Origin: Dastarcus helophoroides
Lineage: Eukaryota > Arthropoda > Insecta > Coleoptera > Bothrideridae
Assembly: GCA_028583605.1 (NCBI GenBank)
Contig: CM053337.1
Coordinates: 21,320,264 to 21,384,263, forward strand
DNA length: 64,000 nucleotides
Direction of reading: 5' to 3'
In this document: positions 47,706 through 59,200 of the stretch, in pieces
Numbering within the stretch: position 1 is the first letter of the stretch
How the letters are laid out: every line of letters begins with the position of its first letter
Position numbers and translations under genes: made by a program
The notes under the pieces: model-generated
Seen by the model: the letters and a program-made list of their open reading frames with translations, nothing else
Database searches by the model: none
What the model was told of the DNA's origin: nothing

Positions 47706-48944
47706 ATATCTAAAATTTGCAAATGTTTTAAGTCAAATGTTAAGCGTTTGGTAGTTCATCAGTATTTGAATTGTTTGTTCCAAAAAATGCTCTTAAATTC
47801 ATAAAGGTGCTCTTAGAGGTCCATAGGCAAAATAAAAGAATGTTAAAAAGCCGGTTATTTGATGGTTCATCAGTAGTCCAGTTGTTTTTCCATCAAATCT
47901 TCCCTTAAATTTGCAGATGTTTACTTGGAGTATCCTAACGAAAAAATTTTTGAGCTAAAATATTAGACATTTTGGGTTAAAATGTTGTCCATTTGGTACT
48001 TCATCAATATTTCAAACCTTTTGCCACTAAAATTTCTTGGAGAAGTATTACCAAAATAGTGTTATGTTAAAAAGTTGGGTATTTCATGATTCATCTGGTG
48101 ATCAGTTTTCATGAAATCTTTTAAATTTGCAAAAGTTTTAAGCTAAACTTTGGACGCCTACTATTTCATCAGTATTTAAATTGTTTGTTTACGAAAATTG
48201 ATCTAAAATCGATAAATCTTGGAGGTCCATAGGCAAAATAAAAGAATGTTAAAAAATTGACTATTTGATGGTTCATCAGTATGGCAGTTGTTTTCCCATG
48301 AAATCTTTCTTTAAATTTGCAGATGTTCTCTTGGAGGATCTTGATCAAAATAATTTTGAGTTTAAATTTTAGATTTTTGGTAGTTATCACCAGTTTAATT
48401 GTTTTGCCACGAAATGTTCTCTTCTTGAAGAATCACAGGCATAATTATACTATATTAAAAATTTGAGTATTTGGTGGTTAATTTGGTAGTCGTTTTCTCA
48501 TGCAAGATCTATAATTTGCAAATATTTTGAGCTAAATTTTGGGCAATCAGTAGTTTATTAGTATTTGAATGGTTTGTTTCAAAAAAATTCTCTCTAATTT
48601 ATAAAGGTGTTCTTGGTAGGCAAAATAAAGGAATGTTCAAAAGTTGGCTATTTGATGGTTCATCAGTATTGCAGTTGTTTAGTAGTTCATCACTATTTGA
48701 ATTATTTGTTCTAAACAGATTCTCTTAAATTCATAAAAATATTCTTGGAGATCCATAGACGGAATAACTCTTATGTAAAAAGTTGGATATTTGATGGCTT
48801 AGTTATTTTTAGATGAGATCTTTCCTAAAATTGGTAAATGTTCCCATGAAGTATCCTAATAAAAAAAAACTTGAGTTAAAATGTTGAACATTTGGTAGTT
48901 CATCAACATTTCAATCCTTTTGCCACTAAACACTCTCCAATGTC
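47706..48944 (-). repeat. Satellite A segment 9, head-to-tail units continued
   Basis: Continuation of the directional ~416-bp units after the LTR; degenerates from about 48480 into shorter pieces before the second deleted mariner. Confidence 0.85.
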
Positions 48945-49523
48945 GTTTTCTCAAATTCTTGTCATTTGCAAAAAGTTTTGATCTTCCGCTTCCATTTGAA
49001 AATAACTGCAGTTGAGGCATATCGAATATTTCCAAGTATTTACAATGAGGCATCTCTAAGTGAAAAAAGTGTTGTGAGTGGTTTCATGCTCAACATCGAG
49101 GACCAAACCAAACATTCACGGAGCCAAGATCATGCTATGCATTTAGTGGGACCAACATCACCATCTCGGTGTAATATGCCATCAGCTACTAAATTCAAAT
49201 GAAACTGCCACAGAAGATTGGTACCAAACAGGTACCATACTATCACAGGAGATCGAAGACCCAATTGAAGCGGTTAAATCAAGCATTGAAGGGAAAACAG
49301 CTACAGTACTAAGAAAAACACGACAAGATCATCCTCCTGCTTGACCACACGTCAAGAAAGTTGTCAAAAAGTACCTTAAATCTTGGAATAGGGAATTGTA
49401 CCCCACGTTTGCACTCTTGAGACGTCGCTGCTTCTAACTATTCGGTGCCGTATGCCCTTACGGATCAACATTTTTGTTCAAACCGACAATTCTAAAACTA
49501 GATCTAATCATGGATCGCGTCGA
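48945..49523 (+). mobile_element. Internally deleted mariner (mauritiana-like), copy 2
   Basis: Plus-strand counterpart of 30461-31120. It begins ttcttgtcatttgcaaaaag, encodes VLIFRFHLKITAVEAYRIFP, then NEASLSEKSVVSG, followed by the same jump into the central region (caaaccaaacattcacggag on). The middle and end parallel copy 1 (agcggttaaatcaagcattg, cacgacaagatcatcctcct, cacacgtcaagaaagt). It ends aatcatggatcgcgt, then satellite gaaatgtccaacatc. Frame broken many times. It shares deletion junction and flank with copy 1. Confidence 0.82.
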
Positions 49524-52500
49524 AATGTCCAACATCACGGCTCAAGATTATTTTGATCAAGATCTTCCATGAGGACAATTGCAAATTTAAGAAAAGATTT
49601 TATGGAAAAACCTTTGTAATATTGATGAGTTACCAAAAACCCAACTTTTGAACCCTATATTATTTTGCGTTTAGACCTCCAAGAGCACATTTGTGAATTT
49701 TAAAATATTATGTTCTTTTCATTCAAAATAATATTGAGTTAAGAAGTTGAGTATTTGATGGTTCATCAGTATTGCAACTTTTTTTCCATAAAATCTTCCC
49801 TAAAATTCGCAAATGTTCTCATGGTGGATTCTGATCAAAATCATTTTGTGCTAAGATCTTGGACATTTGGTAGTTCATCAGCATCATAGTTGTTTAACTA
49901 CGAAACATTGTTTTTTGAGCAAATAACATGCAAAATAACTGATCCACTAGAAAATTTTAGCTGAAAATTATTTTGCAAAATTTAGAGAATATTTTAGGGG
50001 AAAAAACTTGATGAACCGCCAAAAACCCAACTTTTAAGCACTATATTATTTTGTCTATGGACCTCCAAGAGCACATTTGTAAATTTTGGAAGATTATGGT
50101 CATTTGGAGGTTTACATGCAAAATAATATTTTGTTAAATAGTTGAGTGTTTGGTGGTTTATCAGTATTGCAACTTTTTTCCCTTGAAATCTTCCCTAAAA
50201 TTCGCAAATATTCTCATGGTGGATTCTGATTAAAATCATTTTGAGCTAAGATCTTGGACATTTGGTAGTTCATCAGCATCATAGTTGTTTAACTACGAAA
50301 CATTCTTTTTTGAGAAAATAACGTGCAAAATAACTGACCCACTGACTGGGAAATTTTAGCTGAAAACTATTTTGCAAAATTTAGAGAATATTTTAGGGGA
50401 AAGAACTTGATGAACCGCCAAAAACCCAACTTTTAAACACTATATTATTTTGTCTATGGACCTCCAAGAGCACATTTGTAAATTTTAGAAGATTATAGTC
50501 ATTTGGAGGTTTATAAGCAAAATAATATTTTGTTAAATAGTTGAGTGTTTGGTGGTTCATCAGTATTGCAACTTTTTTCCCTTGAAATCTTCCCTAAAAT
50601 TCGCAAATATTCTCATGGTGGATTCTGATCAAAATCATTTTAAGCTAAAATCTTGGACATTTGGTAGTTCATCAGAATCTTAATTGTTTTTCCACAAAAG
50701 ATTCTTTTTTAAGCATATAACATGCAAAATACCTGACACACTAGCGAACAACCAAAATTTTAGCGCAAAATTATTTTGCAAAATTTTGAGAATATTTCTG
50801 GGGAAACAAGTTGCAATACTGATGAACCACCAAGAATTCAACTTTTAAACCCTATATTATTTTGTCTATGGACCTCCAGGAGCACATTTGTAAATTTTAG
50901 AAGATTAAAGTCATTTGGAGGTTAACATTCAAAATTATATTGTATTAAATAGTTGGGTATTTGGTGATTCATCAGTATTGCAATTTTTTTCCCATGAAAT
51001 CTTCCCTAAAATTCGCAAATGTTCTCATGGTGAATTCTGATCGAAATCATTTTGAGCTAAAATCTTGGACATTTGGTAGTTCATTAGTATCATAGATATT
51101 TAACCACGAAACGTTCTTTTTTGAGCAAGTAACATGCAAAATAACTGACACACTAGGAAATGACCAACATTTTAGCTCAAAATTATTTTGCAAAATTTAA
51201 AGAATATTTTATGAAAAAAAAGTTGCAATACTGATGAACCACTAAAAACCCAACTTCTAAACACTATATTATTTTGTCTATGGATCTCCAAGAGCGCATT
51301 TGTGAATTTTAGAAGATTATAGTCATTTGGAGGTTAACATTCAAAATAATATTGTATTAAATAGTTGGATATTTGGTGATTTATCAGTATTGCAACTTTT
51401 TTCCCATGAAATCTTCCCTTCAATTCGCAAATGTTCTCATGGTGGATTCTGATCGAAATCATTTTGAGCTAAAATCTTGGACATTTGGTAGTTAATTAGT
51501 ATCATAGATATTTAACCACGAAACATTCTTTTTTGAGCAAATAACATGCAAAATAACTGACACACTAGGAAATGACCAAAATTTTAGCTCAAAATTATTT
51601 TGCAAAATTTAGAGAATATTTTATGGAAAAAAAGTTGCAATACTGATGAACCACTAAAAACCCAACTTCTAAACACTATATTATTTTGTCTATGGATCTC
51701 CAAGAGCGCATTTGTGACTTTTAGAAGATTATAGTCATTTGGAGGTTAACATTCAAAATAATATTGTATTAAATAGTTGGTTATTTGGTGATTCATCAGT
51801 ATTGCAACTTTTTTCCCATGAAATCTTCCCCAAAACTTGCAAATGTTCTCATGGTGAATTCTGATCGAAATCATTTTGAGCTAAAATCTTGGACATTTGG
51901 TAGTTCATTAGTATCATAGATATTGAACCACGAAACATTCTTTTTGAGCAAATAACATGCAAAATAACTGACACACTAGGAAATGACCAAAATTTTTGCT
52001 CAAAATTATTTTGCAAAATTTAGAGAATATTTTATGGGAAAAAAGTTGCAATACTGATGAACCACCAAAAACCCAACGTTTAAACACTATATTATTTTGT
52101 CTATGGATCTCCAAGAGCACATTTGTGAATTTTAGAAGATTATAGTCATTTGGAGGTTCACATGCAAAATAATATTGTGTTAAAAAGTTGAATATTTGGT
52201 GGCTCATCAGTATTGCAATTTTTTTTCCATGAAATCTTCCCTAAAATTTGCAAATGTTCTCATGGTGGATTCTGATCAAAATTATTCGAAGCTCAAATCT
52301 TGCACATTTCGTAGTTTTTAAGTATCATAATTGTTTTTCCACAAAACATTCTTTTCTTGGCAAATAATATACAAAATAACTGATTCGCTACAAAATGTCC
52401 AACAGTTAAGCTCAAAATTATTTTTATCAGAATCCTTCATACAAATATTAGATAATCTTAGAGAAGATTTCATGAGAAAACATTTGGAATACTGATGAAC

Positions 52501-53165
52501 CACCAAAACTCAACTTTTGAACATTATATTATTTTGCCTATAGATCTCCAAGAGCACATTTGTGAATTTTAGAAGATTATGTTCGTTTGGAGGTTCACAA
52601 ACAAAATAATGTTAGGTCAAAAAGTTGGGGATTTGATGGTTTATCTGGCAGTCATTTTTTATAAAATCTCCAAAATTCGCAAATGTTTTTATCTAAACTT
52701 TGGGCGTTTAGTAGTTTATCAGGATTTGAATTGTTTGTTTAAGAAAAATCCCCCAAAATTCATAAAGGTGCTCTTGGAGGTTCCTAGACAGTAGAATATT
52801 ATCTTTAAAAGTTCTGTGTTTGGTGGTTCACCATTATTGCAGTTGTTTTCCAGTGAAATCTACTCTAAAAGTTGCAAATGTTCTCATGGGGGATTTTCAT
52901 CAAAATAATTCCGAGCTGCATTTGGTAATTCTTCAGAATTTCAATGCTTTTGTCAGAAAACATTTTTTTCTTAAAGAATTACAGCAAATGTTTTAAGGTT
53001 AAACATTGGGCGTTCATCAACATTGTAATTGTTTGTTTACTGAAAATTCTCTAATTTTTCCAAATGTGCTCTTGGTAATCCATAGGCAAAATAATATAAT
53101 AGTGAAAAGTCGAGTACTTTGTCATACCACACACAATATTGGAGTTGTTTTCTCATGAAATCATC
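49524..53165. repeat. Satellite A segment 10, clean inverted-pair units
   Basis: The clearest foldback units. The landmark cctccaagagcacatttgt recurs near 49677, 50067, 50462, 50873, 51287, 51699, 52109 and 52547 (about 390-440 bp). In each, one side carries tgcaatactgatgaaccacc and the other ggtgattcatcagtattgca, with the hinge at gaattttagaagattatagt; the outer hinge is at cgaaacattcttttttgagc / aataacatgcaaaataactg. Decays after about 52620. Confidence 0.92.
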
Positions 53166-53362
53166 CCTATGGAATTATTAAGAGGAAATTTTAAAACAGA
53201 AGTGTTTGATTTGAAGAAGAGTTTAGTTTTTTTTAATTTAATGTTTAAAGTTAAAATTTTTATGGAAAAGCCACAAATTTAGAACGTTAATTTAAAACTT
53301 TGAGAAAAAATGTCAACATTATAATATTGGAAATTTATTAAAAACCATTCTCATGTAATTTT
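53166..53362. repeat. AT-rich degenerate repeat
   Basis: Short AT-rich stretch between the satellite end and element F. No features. Confidence 0.5.
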
Positions 53363-53583
53363 GGTGGAACAGACTGGTCCTTGGTTATCTTTAAAAACTG
53401 AAATACAAGTCTTGTCCCCTGGAAGCAAGAAAGATTAAAAAACACAACAGAGGTTGCTCTAAAGCGTTTCGATAGCCAAGCTATCATCATCAGGGAGATA
53501 CTGTATGCAGTATTTCTCTGAAGATGATCTCTGTTGTGTTTTTAATCTTTCTTGATTTCAGGGGACAAGATTTGTATTTCAAT
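53363..53583. mobile_element. Foldback element F, copy j
   Basis: Starts ggtggaacagactggtcctt and continues aaatacaagtcttgtcccct and gctctaaagcgtttcgatag. The centre is near 53505 (gatactgtatgcagtatttc). The right arm is shortened, lacking the gcgttagag part, and ends tttcaggggacaagatttgt. The intact left terminus supports the family end GGTGGAAC(G/A)GAC. Confidence 0.78.
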
Positions 53584-54400
53584 TCTCATGTAAACTTGAA
53601 ATTTTAAGAAAAAAAAGTCAAAATTTTCAATTAGAAGTCGAAATTTCTAAAAAAAAATCAATTTTCGAAAAGAATTTTTAAGGAAGTCAACAAAAAGTTA
53701 AAACTTGGAATTAGGTGAAAAAACAGCAATTTAGAAAACAATCCAAAATTATTAACAAATTTTAATACAAATATCAAAATTTCAAGAAATCAAAATTGCC
53801 AAACGCTGACCAATAATTTGAAGGACAATTGTAACTGTTTGGTTTGAACTCAAAATTTAGAAAAAAATAGAGTTCCAACCTGAGATTTCAAAAAAGTTGA
53901 AACGTTATGTTTTAAAGTGAAAATTATGAGAAAAATCAAAATCATCAAATTTTGAGAAACAATCAAAGTCTAAAAGAAGAAAAATACTGAAATTGTACCC
54001 TCGGAATTTGAGAACAAATTTAAAATTTGGAAACTTAAAAAGGGATTCAAGCTAAATTACCTAAATTTTCAAAACGAAATATAAGGAAGAAAATTTTGAG
54101 AAAATGGACAAAATTTCTAAAAATATTTAAAATTTATAAAATTATTTTTTTACCACTTCGAGTGTTCAGAGGGAAATTGTAGAAAGATTTCGATCTAAAA
54201 CCTAGAAAATATTTCCAAAAAAAGACAAACCAAATCATAGGAAGACTTTTAAAACTTGAAGTTGAAAATATCGAAAAATTATAGATATTTTAATATTAAT
54301 GTTGGCGAAGAAATAAAATTTTAATATTAACAAAAAAACTTAAAATCGAAATTTTGATTTCAGTTTTATTTTCAATAGACTTTTTTAACGTAAATTCCAA
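53584..54400. repeat. AT-rich degenerate repeat
   Basis: Same GTCGAAATTT-type decay as elsewhere in the intron; no gene was seen. Confidence 0.58.
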
Positions 54401-55895
54401 ATTTATTTTCACGATGTTCACGTTCAAAAAATGCTTTAATAAATTTGGGTTTTTAAACCAAAAGTTTTTAACGAGCTTTGACGTTTTTACAATTAACCAA
54501 AATTCGTTGCACTCATAGAAAAATCAGCTACAAAATAAATTTGTATTTTGTTACATAATGTGCAACAATCTGTTTGCAACTTAACGGCGTTAATTTTAGC
54601 GTTAAGAGAAACCGGAACTAAAATACATTAAATAAATTGTCGCTACATGGGGCTGAGCACGGATGAAACCTTAGCGTAGTATCTAAAATAAAGCCCGTGT
54701 TATTGAATTACCGCTCCTGCATCCATTAGCACTCAACATTTTATTAAAATATGCACTGTGCTAAAAAGTATATAAAATTTCCCATTTCAAGAGTCCATTA
54801 ATACCCGCCAAGGAACAGAATCCTTGCGTATTCCACTCGTTCTAATAAAAATGCAAGCAGATCTGCTAAGCACAAGACTCTTAATCAAATTTTTCGTCAA
54901 CAACATTAGACAGCCTGGGGAAGTATCGAAAAATATGCTACTGACATGCAGCAAAATTCCATTGCAAATGTTTGACGTATGTTTTATTCAGTTATGTAAA
55001 CAGAGGGATGAAATACACCTCTATGGGGATATAAAGACGTGTATGGGATAGCCCATGTTTGTTTAGATCTCGCACCCCCCAACAACAGGTACACATCGAT
55101 TTCTAACTTCGTCTAAGCCCCTGTTTTGTTATTTTTGTTCTCCAAATTACATCAAGTTAATCTTAATCGAATTACGATCGAGTGAAATATTATCTAATAT
55201 TTGTTTTTCATTAGATACTACTTTCCAAAGTTTTTCTGCAAACAAACGCTTAGTAAATCATTTTGTATATTTTATGAGTTTGGCAAAAAGGTGTACCTAC
55301 ATCCATTTGAAAATGTTTTCTTTAGTTATTACTTTTAGATTTTTAAGAAGCAATTTTAAGTGTAATGAATGCAACCCACAATACAAGAATACAATACTAG
55401 TGATCTTTGCAATCTTAGTTAAATCGTACAACTTGGTTGTAATTTTATTTAAATTGCACAACGTTAGAACGCCAACAAGATTAAAGCGGCGAAACAAGGT
55501 GCAAATATTCAAGCGAACCATTTATTATTGAGTTTATGTTGTATGCCCTAATGGTGGCAAATGGGGCAGAACAATTTATCAATTAGACATCGCCTACATC
55601 CTCTCGAGCGACCCTCATAAGCTTCTTAATCTTTTAATCGGTATTATTTGGACGTAAATAGTAAGACATCTCCAGCAAGATACTAAGCACTTAATAGCTG
55701 AACGATATTACTGCCCAATAACCCCCGACATGGCGTCTATTCCCACTCAAGGATATTCTTTAGTTTATTAATCCACCTAAATTTCAACGTCTTCTCCGAT
55801 AAACCCATTAAAACACTTCATTGTCTAAGTCAACATTCTATTTTAAATCGATGGATAATCCAGTTTGTGACTGACGTTTCTCTTTTATTTTTCAG
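54401..55895 (+). other. Unique 3' part of the giant intron
   Basis: Ordinary, non-repetitive sequence leading to the acceptor of the second exon. Open frames of 75-85 codons near 54824 and 55274 have no splice context or family resemblance. Most likely intron, possibly with regulatory elements. Confidence 0.5.
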
Positions 55896-56108
55896 CTAAG
55901 CCATTACCGACTGTGACTTGGTTTCGAAACGAGTTGGTCGTAAGTAATATAAGCGCTGCGATACCCAGCGGAGGCACGACACACGTTAGGAGCGAGCTCC
56001 GAATAACCGATTTGAGCAGGAAGGACGTCCATTCGGAATTAACGTGCCAAGCTTCCAACAATCCCAGGACTCCGCCTTTGGCAGCCACTTTGCATGTCGA
56101 TATGAACT
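55896..56108 (+). CDS. Sidestep-family Ig domain, second half (internal exon)
   Basis: This internal exon of 213 nt encodes 71 residues. It starts and ends in phase 1, so it joins the upstream exon in frame with codon G|CT (Ala). It supplies the rest of the Ig fold: the core tryptophan in PTVTWFRN (residue 9), LRITDLSRKDVHSELTC with the second Ig cysteine at residue 51, then QASNNPRTPPLAATLHVDMN. The D-x-H-x-E-L-T-C-Q-A-S-N-N pattern followed by V-D-M-N is typical of Sidestep proteins, where most Ig domains have D-x-G/A-x-Y-x-C. N-I-S at residues 18-20 is an N-glycosylation sequon. The acceptor is tttctcttttatttttcag, ending at 55895; the donor is T|GTAAGT at 56108/56109. Joined to the upstream exon it gives about 108 residues, the normal size of one Ig domain, probably Ig2 of the ectodomain. 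Signal peptide, other Ig domains, transmembrane segment and tail lie outside the window. Confidence 0.92.
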
Positions 56109-56230
56109 GTAAGTATAACTGTCTCTATTTCAGTTCCAGAGCATCAAAGGTATCACGTATCGTAATCGAATCAAAGCGAAACAACAGTTACTTATAGAAA
56201 GATAATATACCTAATGAAAGTTGAAGTTGA
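56109..56230 (+). other. Start of the following intron
   Basis: Begins GTAAGTATAA after the second exon (phase 1). About 120 nt of unique sequence precede satellite B. The next exon of the gene is beyond 64000. Confidence 0.8.
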
Positions 56231-59200
56231 AATGAAGTTTGATTTTGTCCTCGGGGGGTTAGTAGATCATGCTGCATTCTTCCGGCTGACCGAACAAAGG
56301 AAAAAAGCTGCCCCCACAAAAAAATCCTGCGTTTTTCAAAATAAAATTCATTACTTTATTTGTTTCTGCAGTCATCCGGCATACTTTCTGTATTCGTTTT
56401 GGTCAACTGAACAAATCTAGAAGCATCGTTCTCACTTGACTGATAATTTTTTTGCCGACAATCCACATTCTCATCACAATACATGCTCCATAAAATGTGC
56501 ATTCAATTTATGTTTACGGTTTCTGTATTCGTCCGGCGCACTTTCTGTGTATTTAAAAAACGCTTGCAAACAGAAAAAAATTATTTATCGCTTTTTTGTG
56601 GTCGAAAGACGCTATCCGGCTAACCGGACAATTACAAAAAATTCCCTCCGCCGCACAAGAAACGCGTGTGTAACGAAATTTCAAAATTGTTTTTTTTTAT
56701 AACCAACTAGTTGAACAAATCCAGAACCATCGTCTTAAAAAATACTTTCCTTTTTAGAAAAAACATTCTCGTAAAAATGCTTGTATAAAAAAATGTTCAC
56801 AAAAAATTGATCTTTGGGGTTTCTGTATTAGTCCGGTGGTATTTTCTGTAAGCGTTTTGGTCAGTTGAATAAATCTGAAAAAGTCGTTTTTATAAAACAC
56901 TTGACTGATAAAGTTTATACAGGCAATCTATATTCTCATCACAATACATGCTACATAAAATGTTTGCATACAATTCATGTTTAGGGGTTCTGTATTCGTC
57001 CGACCCACTTTCTGTGTATTTAAAAAACGCTTGCAAGGAATTACTGCAGAAGCTTTGTCATAACAAAGTTGCAGCAGAAAATGCATTTATCGCTTTTTTG
57101 TGGTCAAAAGACGGTATCCAGTTAGCCGGACAATTTCCAAAAATTTCTTTTACCGCACAAGGAACGCTTGTGTAACAAAATTTCAAAATTGTTTTTTTTT
57201 ATATTCTACTAGTTAAACAAATCCATCATGAAATACTTTCGTTTCTAGAGAAAACAATATCCTTGTAAAAATTCTTGTATAAGAAAATATCTACAAAAAA
57301 TTTATCTTTAGGGTTTCTGCATTATTCCGGTAGCACTTTCCGTATACATAATCATAGTAAACGCTTGGATGACCAAAGTTTTAACAGACATGTTAGTTGT
57401 CGTCTTCTTCGTATTTCTGGATGGCACTTTCTGTATTAGTCCGGCTGATACATGAAAGACAAAAAACTGTTGCTACAAAAAGAGTTCTGCGCGAAACTTT
57501 AAAAATTTATTTATTTTTTCGTTTCTGCAATCATCCGGCATCATTTTCTGTATACGTTTTGCTCAGCTAAACAAATTTAGAAACGTCGTTCTCATAAAAC
57601 ACTTGATTGATAAAGTTGTTGCAGACAACCTACATTCTCGTCACAACACATGCTTAACATAATGTTTGCCTACAGTTCATGTTTACGGTTTCTGTATTCG
57701 TCCGGCCCAATTTCTGGATACTTAAAAACCGCTTGCTTGACAAAGTTTTAACGAAAAATTTATTTGTCGCTTGTCTGTGGTCGAATGACGCTATCCGGCT
57801 AACCGGAAAATTACAGAAAATTCCCTCCGCCGCACAAGAAACGCTTGTGAAATAAAATTTCAAAATTGTTTTTTTATGTTTGACTAGTTGAACAAATCCA
57901 GAAACACTGTCTCATAAAATACTTTTGTTTATAAAGAAAACAACACCCTCGTAAAAATGCTTGTTTAAGGTAATTGCTACAAAAATTTATCTTTGGGGTT
58001 TCTGTATTATTCCGGTGGCACTTTTTGTATACGTAATTATAGTAAACGCTTGGATGACCAAAGTTTTAACCGACATATTAGTTATTGCCTTTTTCGTATT
58101 TCCGGATGGCACTTTCTGTATTAGTCCGGCTGGTACGAAGAAAGGCAAAAAACTCTTGCTACAAAGAGTCCTGCGCGAAAAACTTTAAAAATAAAATTTA
58201 TTTATTTTTTCGTTTCTGCAGTCATCCGGCATCACTTTCTGTATGCGTTTTGCTCAGTTGAACAAATCTAGAAACATCGTTCTCATAAAACACTTGATTG
58301 ATAAAGTTGTTGCAGAAAACCTACATTCTCGTCACAACACATGCTTAATAAAATGTTAGCCTACAATTCATGTTTACGGTTTCTGTATTCATCCGGTCCA
58401 TTTTCTGGATACTTAAAAAACGCTTGCTTGACAAAGTTTCAGCGGAAAATTTATTTATCGCTTGTCTGTGGTCGAATGACGCTATCCGGCTAACCAGACA
58501 ATTGCAGAAAATTCCCTCCGCCGCACAAGAAACGCTTCTTGTATAACAAAGTTTCAAAATTGTTTTTTTTATTATGTTCGACTAGTTAAACAAATGCAGA
58601 AACGTGGTCTCATAAAATACTTTTGTTTCTAAAGAAAACAACACCCTCGTAAAAATGCTTGTTTAAGGTAATTGCTACAAAAAAATTATCTTTGGGGTTT
58701 CTGTATTAATCCGGTGGCACTTTTTGTATACGCAATTATAGTAAACGCTTGGCTGACCAAAGTTTTAACGGACATATTAATTATCGCATTCTTTGTATTT
58801 CCGGGTGGCATTTTCTGTATTAGTCCGGCTAATACAACAAAGACAAAAACTGTTCCAACACAAAAGTGTTGCGTGAAAAACTTTATAAAAATAAAATTAA
58901 TTTTTTTCTTTGTTTCTGCAGTCATCCGGCACCACATTCTGTATGCGGTTTGCTCAGCTGAACAAATCTAGAAACGTCGTTCTCATAAAACACTTGATTG
59001 ATAAAATTACTGCAGGCAACCTACATTCTCGTCACAACAAATGCCTAATAAAATGTTTGCTTATAATTCCTGTTTATGGTTTCTGTATTCGTCCGGCCCA
59101 ATTTCTGGATACTTAAAAACCGCTTGCTTGACAAAGTTTTAGCAAAAAATTTATTTGTCGCTTGTCTGTGGTCGAATGACGCTATCCGGCTAACCGGACA

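Larger units (their letters stand above)
390..55895 (+). other. Giant intron (55.5 kb) splitting one Ig domain
   Basis: It runs from GTGAGT at 390 to TTTTCAG at 55895, phase 1 at both ends. The two flanking exons complete a single Ig fold, so no exon is needed between them; I found no convincing host exon inside. About half is satellite A. The rest is AT-rich degenerate repeat, microsatellite, foldback elements, transposon remnants and four islands of ordinary sequence. All repeats here are expected to be transcribed as pre-mRNA when the gene is on. An assembly join within the repeats cannot be excluded from the sequence alone. Confidence 0.82.

Noticed and set aside
21432..53165. CRISPR-like regularly spaced repeats
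   Set aside because: The repeats are long, diverged, in both orientations, have related and not unique spacers, and lie in a eukaryotic intron.
54824..55531. Open frames of 75-85 codons before the second exon
   Set aside because: No family resemblance, and no phase-1 compatible acceptor/donor pair recognised. The two Ig exons already form a complete domain, so an extra exon is not expected.
57961..58188. A hydrophobic 75-codon frame repeated at 59353 and 61143, looking like a small membrane protein family
   Set aside because: It follows the ~690-bp satellite B unit exactly, is disrupted in other units, and lacks independent support. The hydrophobicity comes from T-rich codons.
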